Assembly: GCA_009733575.1 (NCBI GenBank)
Contig: ML769613.1
Span: 50,213-114,212 of the forward strand
Origin: Gymnopus androsaceus JB14
Lineage: Eukaryota > Basidiomycota > Agaricomycetes > Agaricales > Omphalotaceae
Reading direction: 5' to 3'
DNA: 64,000 nt
Position numbers and translations under genes: made by a program. Below are positions 43,985 to 56,263 of this stretch, piece after piece. The notes under the pieces were generated by a model. It did not search any database. It was not told where the DNA came from and was given only the letters and a program-made list of their open reading frames with translations. Position 1 is the first letter of the stretch. The number at the start of each line of letters is the position of its first letter.

Positions 43985-44890
43985 TTAACTAGATCTCCAG
44001 CGGTGCACCTCTTTGCCTACTCGAAGCGCGAAAGAACAAGTTGTACCGCACGCCTATGTCCACTTTTTCGGCGCCAGAGGTCCTCTTTCTGCTGCTGGTT
44101 ACTGCAAACGGCTGCTAGAGTTCATAAAAAAGGAAGAGTACGGTGATCTGGCGGCAGATAACGCCATGGATCGTGATAAGCGTTGGGAGAGGGCCAAGAT
44201 CGCTGTCAATGGACTTGTTGAGGGCGAAGGCGAAAACTGGTCGTGGATGCTATCAAGGCTAATTATGAAAAGATATTACAGACGAGTTTTTGAAGCCTAT
44301 CGTCGTCAATGGACATGAGGGTCAGATAAAAAGTGCGTTCTGTGTTTTCAAGGCTCCCCGACAATCTTTTCGTCTCGTTGACAATTTATATCCGTCTGAT
44401 CCACTCTCTTTCCAGCACATCACCACCATGTACCAGCACAACACCGAACTTCCTCTCCTGATAGTCTTTCCACCCCAAGAATGGCCAACGTCCTTGCCGA
44501 GTGACTTTCTACGTACGCCACCAAGCAGGCTTCATATCGCCTGTACGTCCCCTCTCCCTTTTCTTTAACCCCCTCTCGCTAACATCTCTACAGAAACTGG
44601 AAAACACGCCCACGTAACCTTTTTCTTCAACGAAGAGCGACACATGATCCCCAAAAGTCGCGACCTACGCCAAACAATTCGCTCAAAAGTCGCCTCTGTC
44701 ATCCTTGGCTCCAAACACGAATTCGTCTTGTGCAATTTTGCGCCTCCTGATATGGCTGGCCATACCGGTGTTTAGCTGCTGTGGAGGCGAACGCATACCG
44801 ACGAAGCAGTGGGGGACTGTATTATGCATACGAGAAGGCGGGGTATGTGTTACGAATTAGAGCAATGCGGAACATGAGGAATGCTTAGAC
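43985..44890 (+). pseudogene. gpmI: Cofactor-independent phosphoglycerate mutase (iPGM) relic
   Basis: Consecutive fragments match the middle and C-terminal part of the 2,3-bisphosphoglycerate-independent phosphoglycerate mutase. They are VPHAYVHFFGARGPLSAAGY, FIKKEEYGDLA, AMDRDKRWERAKIAVNGLVE, DAIKANYEKILQTSF, LKPIVVNGHEGQIK, HITTMYQHNTELPLLIVFPP, then AHVTFFFNEERHMIP, HEFVLCNFAPPDMAGHTGV and YEKAGYVL. They lie in three frames with stops, and the metal-binding DGRDTAP motif reads ARGPLSA. The N-terminal half with the catalytic Ser is not recognisable. This glycolytic enzyme type is unusual among basidiomycetes as I know them, which makes the relic notable. Confidence 0.8.
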
Positions 44891-45857
44891 GGGGGCACCG
44901 CATACCGCACATAGGATGAATCCAATACTATTTATCATAATAGGAGATAAGCAGAAGTTAAGGTTTGAGGAGAGCAGGAGCCAGCCGCTGGGTTGAAGAG
45001 TATGCTGAGGCTTGTTCACCCGAGTAGCATGCTTGGTAGAGATGTCAAGATCGCTTCTCGGAAAGGTATTAAACGGACGTGGTCATGCTTATTGGAGGGA
45101 ATAAAATATGCAGTATGTACACTACTCAAACTCATGAATGAATTGAATAGAATATTGTGCATTTATTATTAGACGGGCCCAGTGCGAGCATAATTTGAAG
45201 TAGCGAGGCCTGTACCGAGTAGTTCATGTGCGTTCGGAAAAGGATCTCAAAATACAATCGGTAGTGGGTCAGCTGGGTCAGTCTTCCCTTCCTCATCTAT
45301 TGCATCCCGACCACGTACCTCAAAAATTAATGACCATGATCATCTTACATGCAGTTCATGATACTGACCCTCGATACTTCTCAGTGCTTCAAGTTTGATC
45401 GATCGTAGGTGGTAAAACGGAAATCATTATTTATTAGCCATTCACCCTCCGTCTGCTGAAACTGATTATAAGATCGAAATGAGCTTCCGAGAAAGTAAAC
45501 CTATTGAGGGTCTTTCCTGGTTTAGATTATTTTCCCTTGGAAGTGACGGAGTGAATGAATCGAGCACAAGGAAGGATCGGAATCATTAACTCATTTCGCC
45601 TGGAATCCGAAAGAACCAATGCGATTTCGAAGAACCACTAGTAATACAGTTGCAAACCTAGGCAGTAAGTATGCGGATAATAAGGTATATGGTACAATTG
45701 AATGTTGAACGAAAGCAAGGTACAAATTGGGTTCAAAGAGCGAATCCATTTTTACTCCAAAACCAAAGAACAACCGGGAGGAATGAATAGTAGTTTTATG
45801 AATGAATGGAAGTGTCCACGAGGGTTTCGAAAATTAACAAGATCGCATCTCCTTTTC
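44891..45857. other. No gene seen
   Basis: An ORF at 45702-45992 on the plus strand is antisense to the last exon of the next gene and is not supported. Confidence 0.4.
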
Positions 45858-48098
45858 TCATCTACCATAACTCAGTCGTCCCGTGTCCCGGAATTGGGTA
45901 TCTCTGTACCCACGGCTCAACTCAGCAAAAGAGTCGGTGGTATACTGCACGCTTCTTTCGACATTGATCTGGAGCTGAATAGATGGGGATGATTGCTTCA
46001 GAAAAAATGGTGAAAGAGAGTTCATGCAAGTGATTATAATTACTCACTTCACCAACAGTAGTAACCTTCCCGCCTCCTTCAAAGGCACTGGCATTTTTTG
46101 AGCCTCCGGTTTCCGTTTGCAGTCGACGATTTTCTAGAACGAATGCGTGACGTCCGTGACCTCCACCACCGGAGGATGCTCCTTGTGATCTAGCCTCTCG
46201 TAGACTACGCCTGGTGTTGAGACTGGTGGAAGTTGCGGTAAGTAAGATATTTTCACGATGAGCAGTTCGCCTTACGTGACAAGGAGAGAGTTGGCGTAGA
46301 CTGGAAGAGCATTAGACGACATACTTGATTGAAGACCATGAAATTGTAATGCTCACACTTTCCAATAACAAAGTGGAGAGCCATAAAGACGAGCTGAGTT
46401 GGGATGGTGATCCACTAAAAGAGGAAACGTCAGATACATTCACGCAATCTCAGCTCTATAGGCAACGTACACAAATCATTGAGACGATTGTTGCAGCACT
46501 AAATAGTGATTTGCTTTAGTGCCTGTGAGAATGTGCGGAGAGGGGAAGAGTGCATACCATGTCACTGAACCCGTCTCAAAGGTATACAGTATCAGTGAAT
46601 CGATGACCCCGTCAAGGCTCCATAGGATCAATTAGATCGAGTGATGTGTGAAGAACCAACCAATGCACACACCTTCCGACCTCCGTTTTACTTTTCTGTA
46701 GCAAAACAGTCAACGACGAGGTTATGATAACGTCCACAGCAGATGAAAGAGCTAGACCAAGGGTGAACAACCACTAAAGTAGAATGAGTCCAAGGTCAGT
46801 TGATTCAAGTTGGTTTATACTGCAACTTACTCTAACGTGGTGCCGAAATTCCAAAAAAGAGCGGTAATGAAGCCTTGGAGTGTAATGTGAATATCTTTGA
46901 CTACACTGGTAATAGCTAAGTATAAGCAGACGTACATCGTCCCAGTTGTTGCTATGTTTGGAGAAAATTTCAAACAACAGTCAAGCTAGAACAGACCAAA
47001 CCACTTACAAGCCGCCGAAACTGAAGATCGAACGAGTACGATTATTTAGGAAAATTCTTTTTAAAGTTCAAGACCGGCGTACCAAGTCGTAGGAAGGCAA
47101 GGGAGACCTCCATAGAAAGATTAGACCAGGAGTCTGATAGAATTGAAGAAATACAATACATACCAGAGGAACCACAAGGAACCAGTTACGTTTGCTCACT
47201 GTCATTCCCAGACAACGGTCAGATGCGGGCACATCGGGTTTTTGAGATGACATACGCAAGAAAATTCTATGAGCAAAAAACCTTTCGAAGAAGCTTCAGC
47301 ATGGAATTGCATCAGTTTTGAAAACACAAAGGTAAACTGACGATTGCACGAGGAACGTGAGGACGCCCTAGAAAGCATTTCAAGTCAGAACTCTCACACA
47401 TGGATTCATAAAAGAAGCGCAAAAACTACCGAGCAGTAAATCTTCTGCCCGGAATATAGAAACAGGGAGTAGAATAATGTCAACACGTACGGTGAATGTG
47501 ATACTGAGCTGTTGAGAAAGTGTAAACGAACATAAGCAGATGTCGGATTTGGTAGCCGCCGGTTGGTAGCGCATGCACAGAAGAGACTTACCGCCAGAGC
47601 ACTAATAGTAATTGTGTCATCAGGAATTGAACGAGATGAAAATACTTCAAGAACTCAACGGACGTTGGAATATAGTCAATCATTGTCTGTCTCCCATAAT
47701 ATCCAACAAAATATTCCCAAAGCGAGCCCCATATAAGTCCTGTATGGCAGGTGTCCAGAAGCCTAAAAGGTAAAGCATGCCAACAGTCAAACGCCATGAT
47801 CCTCAAAGGAAACAGAGGGGGCGTACCATATCATGAAAACCTAAAGAAATTCGGAAGAATGATAAGAGATTTGCCGAGTGCCAATCTTAACGCGTACCAA
47901 AGTCTTGATATCGGTGCTATCTGAAGGGTAAAGCCTGTAGTACAACAAAGTCTGGAGGCTCACTCCCCCTGCAAGACTAGCGTGAGAATCGATGAGCATT
48001 GTGAGTTCCAAGACGACGAGAAACACATACAATGAGGCAAAGAAGGCGCCCACGAGAAGGGCACCAAAGGTTTTCGGAACGTTGACAGTGGAGGACAT
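45858..48098 (-). CDS. Fungal seven-helix membrane protein, DUF6534 type (copy C)
   Basis: The start at 48098 reads MSSTVNVPKTFGALLVGAFF. An intron follows, then GGVSLQTLLYYRLYPSDSTD and RLLDTCHTGLIWGSLWEYFV, IDYIPTSVEFLKYFHLVQFL and further helices. Near the end comes SLNTRRSLREARSQGASSGG with a Gly-rich stretch, and an extra last exon reading QSSPSIQLQINVERSVQYTT to LSYGR and TGA at 45858-45860. Exon borders where checked have good GT-AG sites. The gene is head-to-tail with the redoxin gene upstream. Function unknown. Confidence 0.82.
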
Positions 48099-48605
48099 GA
48101 GTGAGGGTGAGGAAAGAAGAATGACCGCTACTGCTATATAGAGAAAATTGTGGCGTGCCGTTTTGGAAAACTCAACACTTCGGCAGAATCACAAGGTGAC
48201 TGTCCAGTGAGCTTGGTCGAGATAGCGAAAAGTTTCGATCTTTCTCCGGAAACCCGAATCCATTATCGATGTCCCCGGAGCCGGAGGTCGTAATTTCCCC
48301 AGGACGCAGGGAGAATTCACATAAAAATATTCAGAAGATTTCTGTCCCAAGCTATTGACTGCGCCATTCAGACCTGCTCTTCGAATCGGGAGACGTGGTA
48401 CCGCTTTGCCCACCAATAGCATCACCGACCTACTCACACACTTCTTCCTTCCAGACCAGTTCGAGACTTAGAGTCGGCTGCATTGGTACTTGGCGGGTGC
48501 AATGCAAAATATGCCACCACAAACTTAGATCTTGATCATCTTCCGTGGCTCCATCACTTGCAGCCATTAGAAAAGCCACATATTGACGACTATCTGATTC
48601 CACTA
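48099..48605. other. Spacer between DUF6534 gene and redoxin gene
   Basis: This holds the promoter side of the gene starting at 48098. No gene supported. Confidence 0.4.
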
Positions 48606-49740
48606 CTACTGAGGGATATGAACATTCTGAAGGCCTGATTTTTCAAGCAATTCGGATATCTCTGCATCTAAAAACGTGTCAGAAGCACGACACCTGATAT
48701 GGAAATTCCGAGAGCGGAACTCACGATCTTCTGTATGTTGCATTCTGTGGGCAAAATCGCATTGGTTGCCTTGACATAAAGTTGGTTAGTAGCGATTGTG
48801 GGAGAGAATAGGTGCAGGCGCGGGAGGCGGCAATGCAGGGCAAGGAAAAGCTGGAATATGTACTCACCTGGCCCCATGATGAATTCACCTCCCAGTTGTG
48901 CCATGTTTCCCTGCTTGCCGAGAAGCGATATGTTCATGAGCGTCCTCTGCGAGACATACTGTTAGCCAATTGCCTGAGCAAAAGATCGATCTCGACTCAC
49001 CCACGTACTCCACAGCGCACCCTTCATAAAATTTTCCGTTAAATAACTACGCCTCTTCTGTCCCGCTGGCGTACGAGCCAGACTCTCGATGTTCATTCCA
49101 AGTCCATGGAACACTTTTCGCGAGGGGTCGGCGTAGATCTTGCTGGAAGGAAATCCGGTGAATTCTGCGATGAATTGAAGATTGGTAGTTACGACATAGA
49201 ACTCAAAAGGAAACACCTACCGGAGTACTTCTCAATAGGTTGCCAATCCCCACATCCTATCACAACAATCTCCGTATTAGTTTCCTCAAACGCTTTGGAT
49301 AACTTCTCCGATTCCGAGTTCAGCTGGGCGACGTATTGCTGAGGATGAGAGCCGAAAATCAGAACTTTTCGACTCCAAGATGCTGCAGGAAGCCAGGCTG
49401 TTATGAGAGATGCACTCACTTGACAAACCTTTCACAGAGTTCATGTTTCAGTTTCAGCCTGCAAGAAGAGGCCTATGTAGAGGACGCACTCCGCAAAAGA
49501 AATGTCCTATCCAGCATTATCTTCATTATATTGATGAGCAGAGATATAAAGCGATATAAACTCACTAATGAACACAACGATTACCCTCCGCTTCGCAAAT
49601 AATGATCCAAAGCTGACTTTCTTCCCCGAAACATCGGTTACTTCAAGCTCGGAGACTTTGGAGAGAGTATCGCCATCTGGTATGGACTCGGAGGTGACTG
49701 AGGCATGATGATGGTGGTTGAGTAATGAGATTGAATACAA
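48606..49740 (-). CDS. AhpC/TSA-family thioredoxin-like antioxidant protein
   Basis: This is a peroxiredoxin-like fold protein (PRXL2/AAED1 group), probably cytosolic. Exon 1 (start 49740) reads SISLLNHHHHASVTSES, then DVSGKKVSFGSLFAKRRVIV. The redox site follows as RHFFCG. Later exons carry QYVAQLNSESEKLSKAF, EIVVIGCGDWQPIEKYS, GFPSSKIYADPSRKVFHGLG, RTPAGQKRRSYL, GGEFIMGPGNQCDFAHRMQH and AEISELLEKSGLQNVHIPQ, ending at TAG 48606-48608. The order matches fungal members well. The second active-site Cys should follow FCG within three residues, but an intron lies there and my splice model does not recover it clearly. Confidence 0.8.
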
Positions 49741-49919
49741 TAATTGACGCGCGCGTTAACCTGGTACAACCAATCACGTTCGTCTCTTCCCGTTAGGCTT
49801 TGAGTCGCACTATAGCCTATGGTTATCGGCCCCCTATTCTACATGTTTCGGTGCTATCATTTTTTGCAAGGGATGGTTGCAAGATGACCGTGGAGTTCTG
49901 TTCAAAGATACTCGTCCTG
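49741..49919. other. Short spacer
   Basis: It separates the redoxin start from the PQ-loop gene's stop; both are on the minus strand. Nothing further seen. Confidence 0.4.
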
Positions 49920-50961
49920 TCAGCTTGTCTCATGTATTTCGATGCTGGATGTCAGCTGTCGTTCAGCCAACTGCTGTCGTCGTCGCCTTGTTGCACGAGG
50001 ATTAAGAATCCACGCAGCAATGACGACTACAGCGTCCATGACCTAGTATTCTCGCGGTTCGGTTGACGTATTTCAGAGAAAAAGTAATAGAATAGAGGTG
50101 CACTTACAATGACAACACTGTACGATACTGCAGCTATAGCGTCAAACTGTCCCGATTTGAATATCAGGGAGAGATCGGAGAAAACGCCTAGAGATTCGAG
50201 ATGAGCACGAAGAAAGCTATGAATCAAGCAAGGAAGAACCTCACCTCCCATAAGATCAATAATCATGAATAAAACGGAAATCCCAATAACCTCTCTTCGC
50301 TTGTAAATCTCATGATATTGCGGTAGCAGCGATATCCCCAAGATGATCGCGCTCATAATCCCAAAAAATTCTACTCCCTTAGCACCACTCTGCTCTCCCT
50401 GATCATAGGAAGGTCGCAAAGCATAGACCATTCCCAGCTCAAAGCCTCCAACGATTACACAGACAAGAAAGTACAGTATCAGCGTTTGGCGTAGCGAACG
50501 TCCACGGGCATAGTATTGGCACTGCAGATCGGGTCAGGACGTCTCGGACTCAGGCCTGGACATCCGCCGCGCGCGCGACAGGGTGGAACTCACCTGCGCC
50601 CATGAGCTTAGGGAAAGGAAACCAAAAAGTTGCGGTTGCACGATGAGTGGAACGTTGAGGTTTTTCACGATCGCGTACGTTCCTAGGAAAGCACCTGATG
50701 TGCCCCATCCAAGTCTTTGGAGAGAGTAGAAGGATCGGTGTTGGGGTTTCAGGAGTGGCGATGAAGAGTGGCTCACATCAACCAATCTGATAGACCTTCC
50801 GTGTCCTTTGAACGGTAGCTCTTCCACAGCTGAGGAACGAGCTGGATTGACCAGCATATTATACCTATGTATAAGTGAATCAATCAACACACGGAATGAG
50901 TTGAAAGACTACGCGTACCCAAAGTGCCAAAAATGTTTTCAGCGACGATATTACTAGGCAT
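49920..50961 (-). CDS. PQ-loop repeat membrane transporter
   Basis: A seven-helix protein related to cystinosin and the vacuolar Ypq amino-acid exporters. The start at 50961 reads MPSNIVAENIFGTLG. After an intron comes the first PQ-loop, GIICWSIQLVPQLWKSYRSK then DTEGLSDWL. Next are LGWGTSGAFLGTYAIVKNLN, VPLIVQPQLFGFLSLSSWAQ, and after another intron the second PQ-loop, LGISLLPQYHEIYKRREVIG. The rest reads DAIAAVSYSVVI, AVVVIAAWILNPRATRRRRQ and a polar tail to TGA at 49920-49922. All exons join in frame. The longer ORFs in other frames here are shadows. The likely location is the vacuolar membrane, by analogy only. Confidence 0.9.
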
Positions 50962-51843
50962 AGCTGCCCAAGCTAGGTAGAGATACAATAGAGATTCTTT
51001 TATCGAAGTAGAGCCTGGATATTTGAATAGTTAGGAGAATAAATAAAAGATCGGAGGGGTTCGAGTCGTGGTTCGGAGTAGGGAGCAAACATCTTTGGCG
51101 CTAACAATTATACGTGATCTACTAATCCCGATGTACATTTTGCAGTAGTGCTACTTGCACAGAGACTGAATCCACAATATTCCTTAAATCCATTGAAATA
51201 AGAGAATTTTTTTTGTAATACATTCAGCTCGCTGATAATACACATGCGAATCATATCTATCCCAGCTACCGCCCATTTCAGACGCGTTCTCAAGCAACCA
51301 CAGTAATCATACACGACATTAGACAGTAATGAGAGGTCATACCCGCTCGTATTAATATATCGACGCCGAACCCGTTCCCAGATTCCCAGATTTCCCATCC
51401 TCATAGCCTTGGATTATATCCAAACCCATGTCTGGACCATAGCCATACACTTGCCCTTGCCCGTGCCGTGCCGAACCGATAGCCACAGTATCCCAAAAGT
51501 TCTTTCGCAGATTTATCGACGCCTTCAATAATAACAGAGTAGTTTCTTGATAGATGGTTCATATGTTGCCTTGAAAGCGCGGGAAAATGAGTGAGGCGAA
51601 TTTTAGGGAGAAGGTTGAGTTGAGGGTGCTCGAGCTGGAGAGGAAGACAGGAGGGAGATGGGTGGGTGATGCGACGGGGGAGAGTCTGTCCGACTCTGAC
51701 TGAAATTCGGTTGCTGTTTTTGAGTTCTTCGTGGATGGCCAGCAAGGATTTGCGAACAGACAGCGAGTCTGAGTCTCTGAGAGGAAAAAGGATGAGCCGA
51801 TGGTACAATGGAAGTAAGCAGAAAGAAACACGCTGCTTCTTGA
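50962..51843. other. No confident gene
   Basis: A minus-strand ORF (51401-51808) and a plus-strand 38-codon ORF starting MSEANFREKVELRVLELERK near 51589 overlap. Neither has a recognised domain and I cannot choose between them. Confidence 0.35.
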
Positions 51844-52437
51844 TTCAATGCTTTCTTATTGAGGCACCGTCCGCGAGACGGTATCTTGGATTGTGATTGA
51901 TATTTGCAGCTATGAATAGCCAAGATCGCTGGTTAGTTGAACGATGGAGAAAGCTCACCTGAACCGCACACAGTGTCTATCTCAACTGATCTCTGTAATC
52001 CTGGATCATTCACGTCTAAGCGGAGAGACGAGTCTTCGCAGTAGAGGTCTCTAATAAAGGATTGGATGTCTTCGAATGTCCTAAAAGAAGCTGGGTCAGT
52101 TCAGTAGTCGAATCATTGCTGGAGAAGGGTTTATGTACCGCACCAACTCTTCAGCTCTTCGACATGATAAAGACAAAGTTGCACGCCACAGAAGGCAATT
52201 GCTTCAACGCCCTGCGAAGAGAGCCAAGCAGTCTGATTCTTTCGACTGATAGATCAACAAACCAGACTTTATGCAACGACCGAAACTCTGCCTAGATATG
52301 GCGTTAGAGCATACTGAACAGCGCTGGCCGATATATCCAGGCTGTTGATATACGGATGACGTTTCAGGCGCAAATTTAGCTAGCGATGTTATAAGACAGA
52401 TATAAAGAGAAATTAGGATGATGGAAGAAACAGACAC
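51844..52437 (-). CDS. Hypothetical small protein, several exons
   Basis: The last exons read GVEAIAFCGVQLCLYHVEEL, then TFEDIQSFIRDLYCEDSSLR and LDVNDPGLQRSVEIDTVCGS, then ANINHNPRYRLADGASIRKH with TGA at 51844. Acceptors CTTCGCAG and CTTTTAG precede two of the exons. An upstream exon AEFRSLHK follows the acceptor CTAG at 52296. The first exon is uncertain; a stretch starting MSVSSIILISLYICLI at 52437 could supply a leader. The coding look is good, but I do not recognise the protein and the phase at one intron does not close. It may be a partial gene. Confidence 0.45.
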
Positions 52438-52936
52438 GCTGAGACACGTTAGAATCCGGTCCGGTCAATGCCGTCTTCAGCGCTTTGACTTCAACCTAAG
52501 CTTGACCTAGAAAGGTCCTAAGCCTTCTTCTCATTCCTCTTAGTCTTTTTTTAATAGCTCCCTTGGGTTGTTTTGTAGACTTGTAGACCACCAAAATTCG
52601 GCCTATGGAAGTGAGTTACGCACAGACTGCGACATGAGCGCTTGAGCGCTGAGCCCCTGATCTTTTAGCTTTCTCTCTACAGCGACCGACGGGAGGGATT
52701 CCAAAGATTCCATAAGAGTGTTTACTAATAATATAGGAAAATGAAGGATTTCTACCTTTTGAATCCAGAAAGCTGAGCTCCAACGCCGTACAAAAGCCTC
52801 TCAGCGATCTCAATCAGAACTTCTGTTACAGTGGCTCTATTGAAGATGTAGTGCTCAGCAAGCCGAACAAGCAGGATTAGCCAGGTCCTATAAATCAAGG
52901 CCCTCTTATACATATCTTACTCCAACCTTTCGAATC
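52438..52936. promoter_or_regulatory. Upstream region of sugar transporter copy 2
   Basis: No gene. CCTATAAATCAAGG at about 52887-52900 gives a TATA-like element roughly 45 nt before the start at 52937. Confidence 0.35.
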
Positions 52937-54927
52937 ATGGTGGACCAAACTCACTGGAAGAACAACACACATCGCAATTGGTGGCAGGATCCTGGCTTGC
53001 GGAAGAATACGGCCTGGGTGGTTCTGACTCTATTTCGGATGGTGCGCTTTTCAGGCTTTGGTAAACTAACGATGCTCATGAACCTGTTCTGTTAGTTTCA
53101 TCCTCGGATACGACGGGACTTTGATCACTGGGCTTCAAGCTATGCCCCAGTGGAACCGTGCATTTAACAATCCTGCAGGAGCCCGCCTAGGTATCATCAC
53201 CGCAAGCCTTTACTTGTCTGCAATCCCGTGAAGCTATTGAACATTATCACATTGTATGATAATAACTAATCACCTTCGTTTCGCTAGATCATCAGCTGTC
53301 GTCCCTTGGGTATGTGATTCATACGGCCGACGGGCTAGCATCCTCATTGGAAGTATGGGCAGCGTATGCATGACCTTTCTTGTGCAAAATAGCAGTGAAG
53401 CTGATAAATAACAGATCGCCGGTGCCATTATAGCCTGTTTTTGCAAACAACGAAGCTATGTTTCATCACTGGGAGGGTAGTGATAGGCTTTTTCTCTGTA
53501 TTCCTGAGCACCGGCTGTACTTGTCTTGTTAATGAGCTTGTGCATCCGCGGCTTAGAGGGTTGGTTGTTTCCTTTCACTGGTTCAGCGAGGATGCTTACA
53601 TGGTAATATTAGGATATCTGGAAGTCTCTACATATCTGCTTACATTGTAGGCATGATTATCTCGTCCTGGTTGACATTTGGATGCTTGTACTGGGACTCT
53701 AACTGGGCTTGGCGAATTCCAGTACTCTTTCAGGCATTCGGCCCCTTCATCCTTGTATTCAGTGCAATTTTTGGACCAGAATCTCCGCGTTATTTGATTA
53801 ACAAAGGACGAAATGAAGACGCTCTGACTATGTTGGCGAAATTTCACGCAAATGGCGTCCGCGACGACGAATTGGTACAGGAAGAGTATAAGGAAATTTT
53901 TGCGCATATCCAGAGAGATAGAGAAGAGTCTGTTGGGAACTGGAGGAGCCTCTTGGCTACTCCAGGAAATCGGCGTCGACTGATGATCGTGTTTATTGTG
54001 GATGCAGGAGCAACACTCCTAGGAAGTAAGTCTTAACTGCGTCGTATATGACCTTGAAATTGACTGGATTTTACCTGGATTTTTACAGCCAATGTGATTG
54101 CCGCTTACCTCCCACCTGTACTTCGTTCCGTTGGGATCACGAACCCTGTGGAGATTTGTGAGTACATTATGATCTGTTTACTATTTCCGATAATATCTAA
54201 ACTACCTCTCGCAGCCCTCGTCAATGGCGCATTATCCATCTTCGGCCTTTTCGTATCCATCGTGGGAGGGTTGTGCGTCGATAGAGTTGGTAGACGGCCC
54301 TTGTACTTGATCTCCACCGCTGGCGTATTGGTGACGTTCGCGATGCTCATTGGGTTAGCGGTAAGTCAGTCACCCGAATTTCATGCACTCTAATTTTGAT
54401 ATCATGTCGTGGCAATTAGGCTGGATTCGCTCAAAAGCCTGATTCTACGATAGGCATTGCCTTTGTGGTTATAATCTTCTTCTGCTTCGGCTCGTATGAA
54501 TTGGGTTGGCTACCGCTTGCGTCTTTATATCTCCCAGAGATCTTGCCGTTCTCGATTAGGTCCAAAGCGATATCCTTTGGTTCACTGGTTTCGTCTGTTT
54601 TTCTTGCGGTTACGGGGTTTGTTAACCCGATTGGGCTGGAGGCTCTTCAGGTGAGTTGCCGAGTTTGCTTGGTCCTCTCAACTTCTCAATGCTGTCTTGA
54701 CCTCATTATTCATGCAGTGGAAATTCTACTTTGTGTACTTGGCTATTCAAGTCACATACTTGTTCCTCATCTGGTGGCTCTTCATTGAGACGAGGTAAGT
54801 ACCGCGTACCCAGTTGAAGGTTGTAGATGATCTGATGGCTACGTACAGAGGACGTACTATCGAGCAAGTCAGTGTGCTCTTTGATGAGGACCGAGAAGTG
54901 CATTTCCGAGATCGCGAGAAGCAGTAA
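52937..54927 (+). CDS. MFS sugar transporter, copy 2, with a frame break
   Basis: Paralogue of the transporter at 905-2919. It starts MVDQTHWKNNTHRNWWQDPG and continues YDGTLITGLQAMPQWNRAFN, DSYGRRASILIGS, ITGRVVIGFFSVF, NELVHPRLRG, WAWRIPVLFQ, GPESPRYLINKGRNEDALTM, DRVGRRPLYL, PEILPFSIRSKA and GRTIEQVSVLFDE, ending TAA at 54925-54927. All exons join in frame except around 53434-53465. There the frame moves twice: it would be closed by one T fewer in the run at 53438-53442 and one fewer at 53461-53463. Otherwise every transporter motif is present, so either the lesion is recent or it is a sequence error. Substrate unknown. Confidence 0.85.
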
Positions 54928-55137
54928 TTGTTACGTTGATTCTGGTACGGTTCAGAGGAATAACAACATAGCTATCCACCTCGATGCACTGAGAACTATG
55001 GACCAAGTAAGGCGATAAAAATCGTAGGTTTTAATTCGGAATTTCTGTCAAGAAGACCAGTGCAATCGAGCCAATGGGCTGTAAGCGTTTGACTTGGACT
55101 AGTATCTTTCATCATCGGATTACTTTCTCGCCTCATA

Positions 55138-55254
55138 ATGACGATGGAGAAACCCGCTTATTCAAACTGGAAGAACAATACACATTGTAACTGGTGGAGA
55201 GAACCTGAGTTTGGCAGGAACGCTGCTTGGGTGGTTTTTCTCTATCTAGGAGGG
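55138..55254 (+). pseudogene. Orphan first exon of the sugar transporter family
   Basis: MTMEKPAYSNWKNNTHCN then WWREPEFGRNAAWVVF is a third copy of the transporters' first exon, just 211 bp after copy 2. After a donor-like GGTATG nothing resembling later exons follows, to at least 56 kb. It is a truncated duplicate. Confidence 0.8.
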
Positions 55255-55293
55255 TATGTTTTACTCATTGGTAGTCAGTTTCTCTCTAACCTC

Positions 55294-55343
55294 ATTGTTC
55301 GTGCTTTAACAGTTAGTTCGTGATTGTTCGTGCTTTAACAGTT
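55294..55343. repeat. 21-bp tandem duplication
   Basis: The sequence ATTGTTCGTGCTTTAACAGT occurs at 55294 and again at 55323 (29-bp period), just after the orphan exon. Confidence 0.8.
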
Positions 55344-55872
55344 TCGTGGGTGAATACATTTTTTTCATACGTTGACCTTCAAATAGGCTCAGAATTACCA
55401 TTTTACCGACAGCCACCCTGTATAGAGGATAACCCCCATGATGGCACGCAAGTTACGACAGTGAGCATTTCTCTTCTTCTTTGCCGTCGATGACCCGCCG
55501 ATTCTTCCGTCGGATGGATACGATTTTTGTTGATACGCTATACGCTTGAGGTAAATAGGTCGTTTCATGATGCTAGGATAGAATACCACGATATGGTAAA
55601 ATACCAAGGTACTACGTTCAGCTGTTCAGCCCGTTCAGCCCTGCACACAGCCTTATACTCCGATTGACTATTTAAGGATGCTGCTTTGAAGTTTAGTTTT
55701 CTAATAACTGCTGGTCAGTTATTTCCCCACACCGCTCTTTGCTGGTCAAAGAGCACTAAGCCTATGTAATCTCCACCAAGCTTGATTTACCTTACTGTCG
55801 TCACGTCCTCTTCCTCTCACTCAAACTTCTTCCAAATTACCCCACTCAAATATTTGATCTGTGCCCGCCGTC

Positions 55873-56263
55873 ATGCGTCCATATTTATCTTGTAACCACC
55901 GTCTGTGCGGTGCCTATTACTGAATATGTGGCTAGTATGCAACACTAAAGTAAACATCTCCTATAACCCTTCACTGACTCGTTTTATTTAAAATATATTT
56001 CTCTCGTCCTAGGCTGAAGGCGAAACTGATGCTGCTACTACCTCGTCGACCACGATCCTTGAGCCAATGAAAGGGGAATTCATACCTGTAGCTAAAATTT
56101 CGTCCGAGGCACCCAAGTCTAACGACGACGCTGAGACTGATGTCGCCAGTCCTTGTGAAAACTCTGCTGATGACGTTATGAAAGCGATAGCGCTGGCATT
56201 TGTGAGGAAGGCGACAGGTGCAGAGCCCAAGCTCTTATTGTCGGCAACAGCTAAAATCGACTG
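55873..56263 (+). pseudogene. Broken paralogue of the small secreted protein at 57.9 kb
   Basis: The signal-peptide exon is destroyed (ATG at 55873 is soon followed by stops). The second exon after TCCTAG at about 56014 still reads EGETDAATTSSTTILEP, then SSEAPKSNDDAETDVASPCE and MKAIALAFVRKATGAEPKLL before TGA at 56261-56263. Sequence equivalent to the C-terminal part of the intact-looking copy continues in another frame. Confidence 0.65.

Noticed and set aside
49097..49342. Plus-strand ORFs inside the redoxin gene
   Set aside because: They are antisense shadows of conserved redoxin exons.
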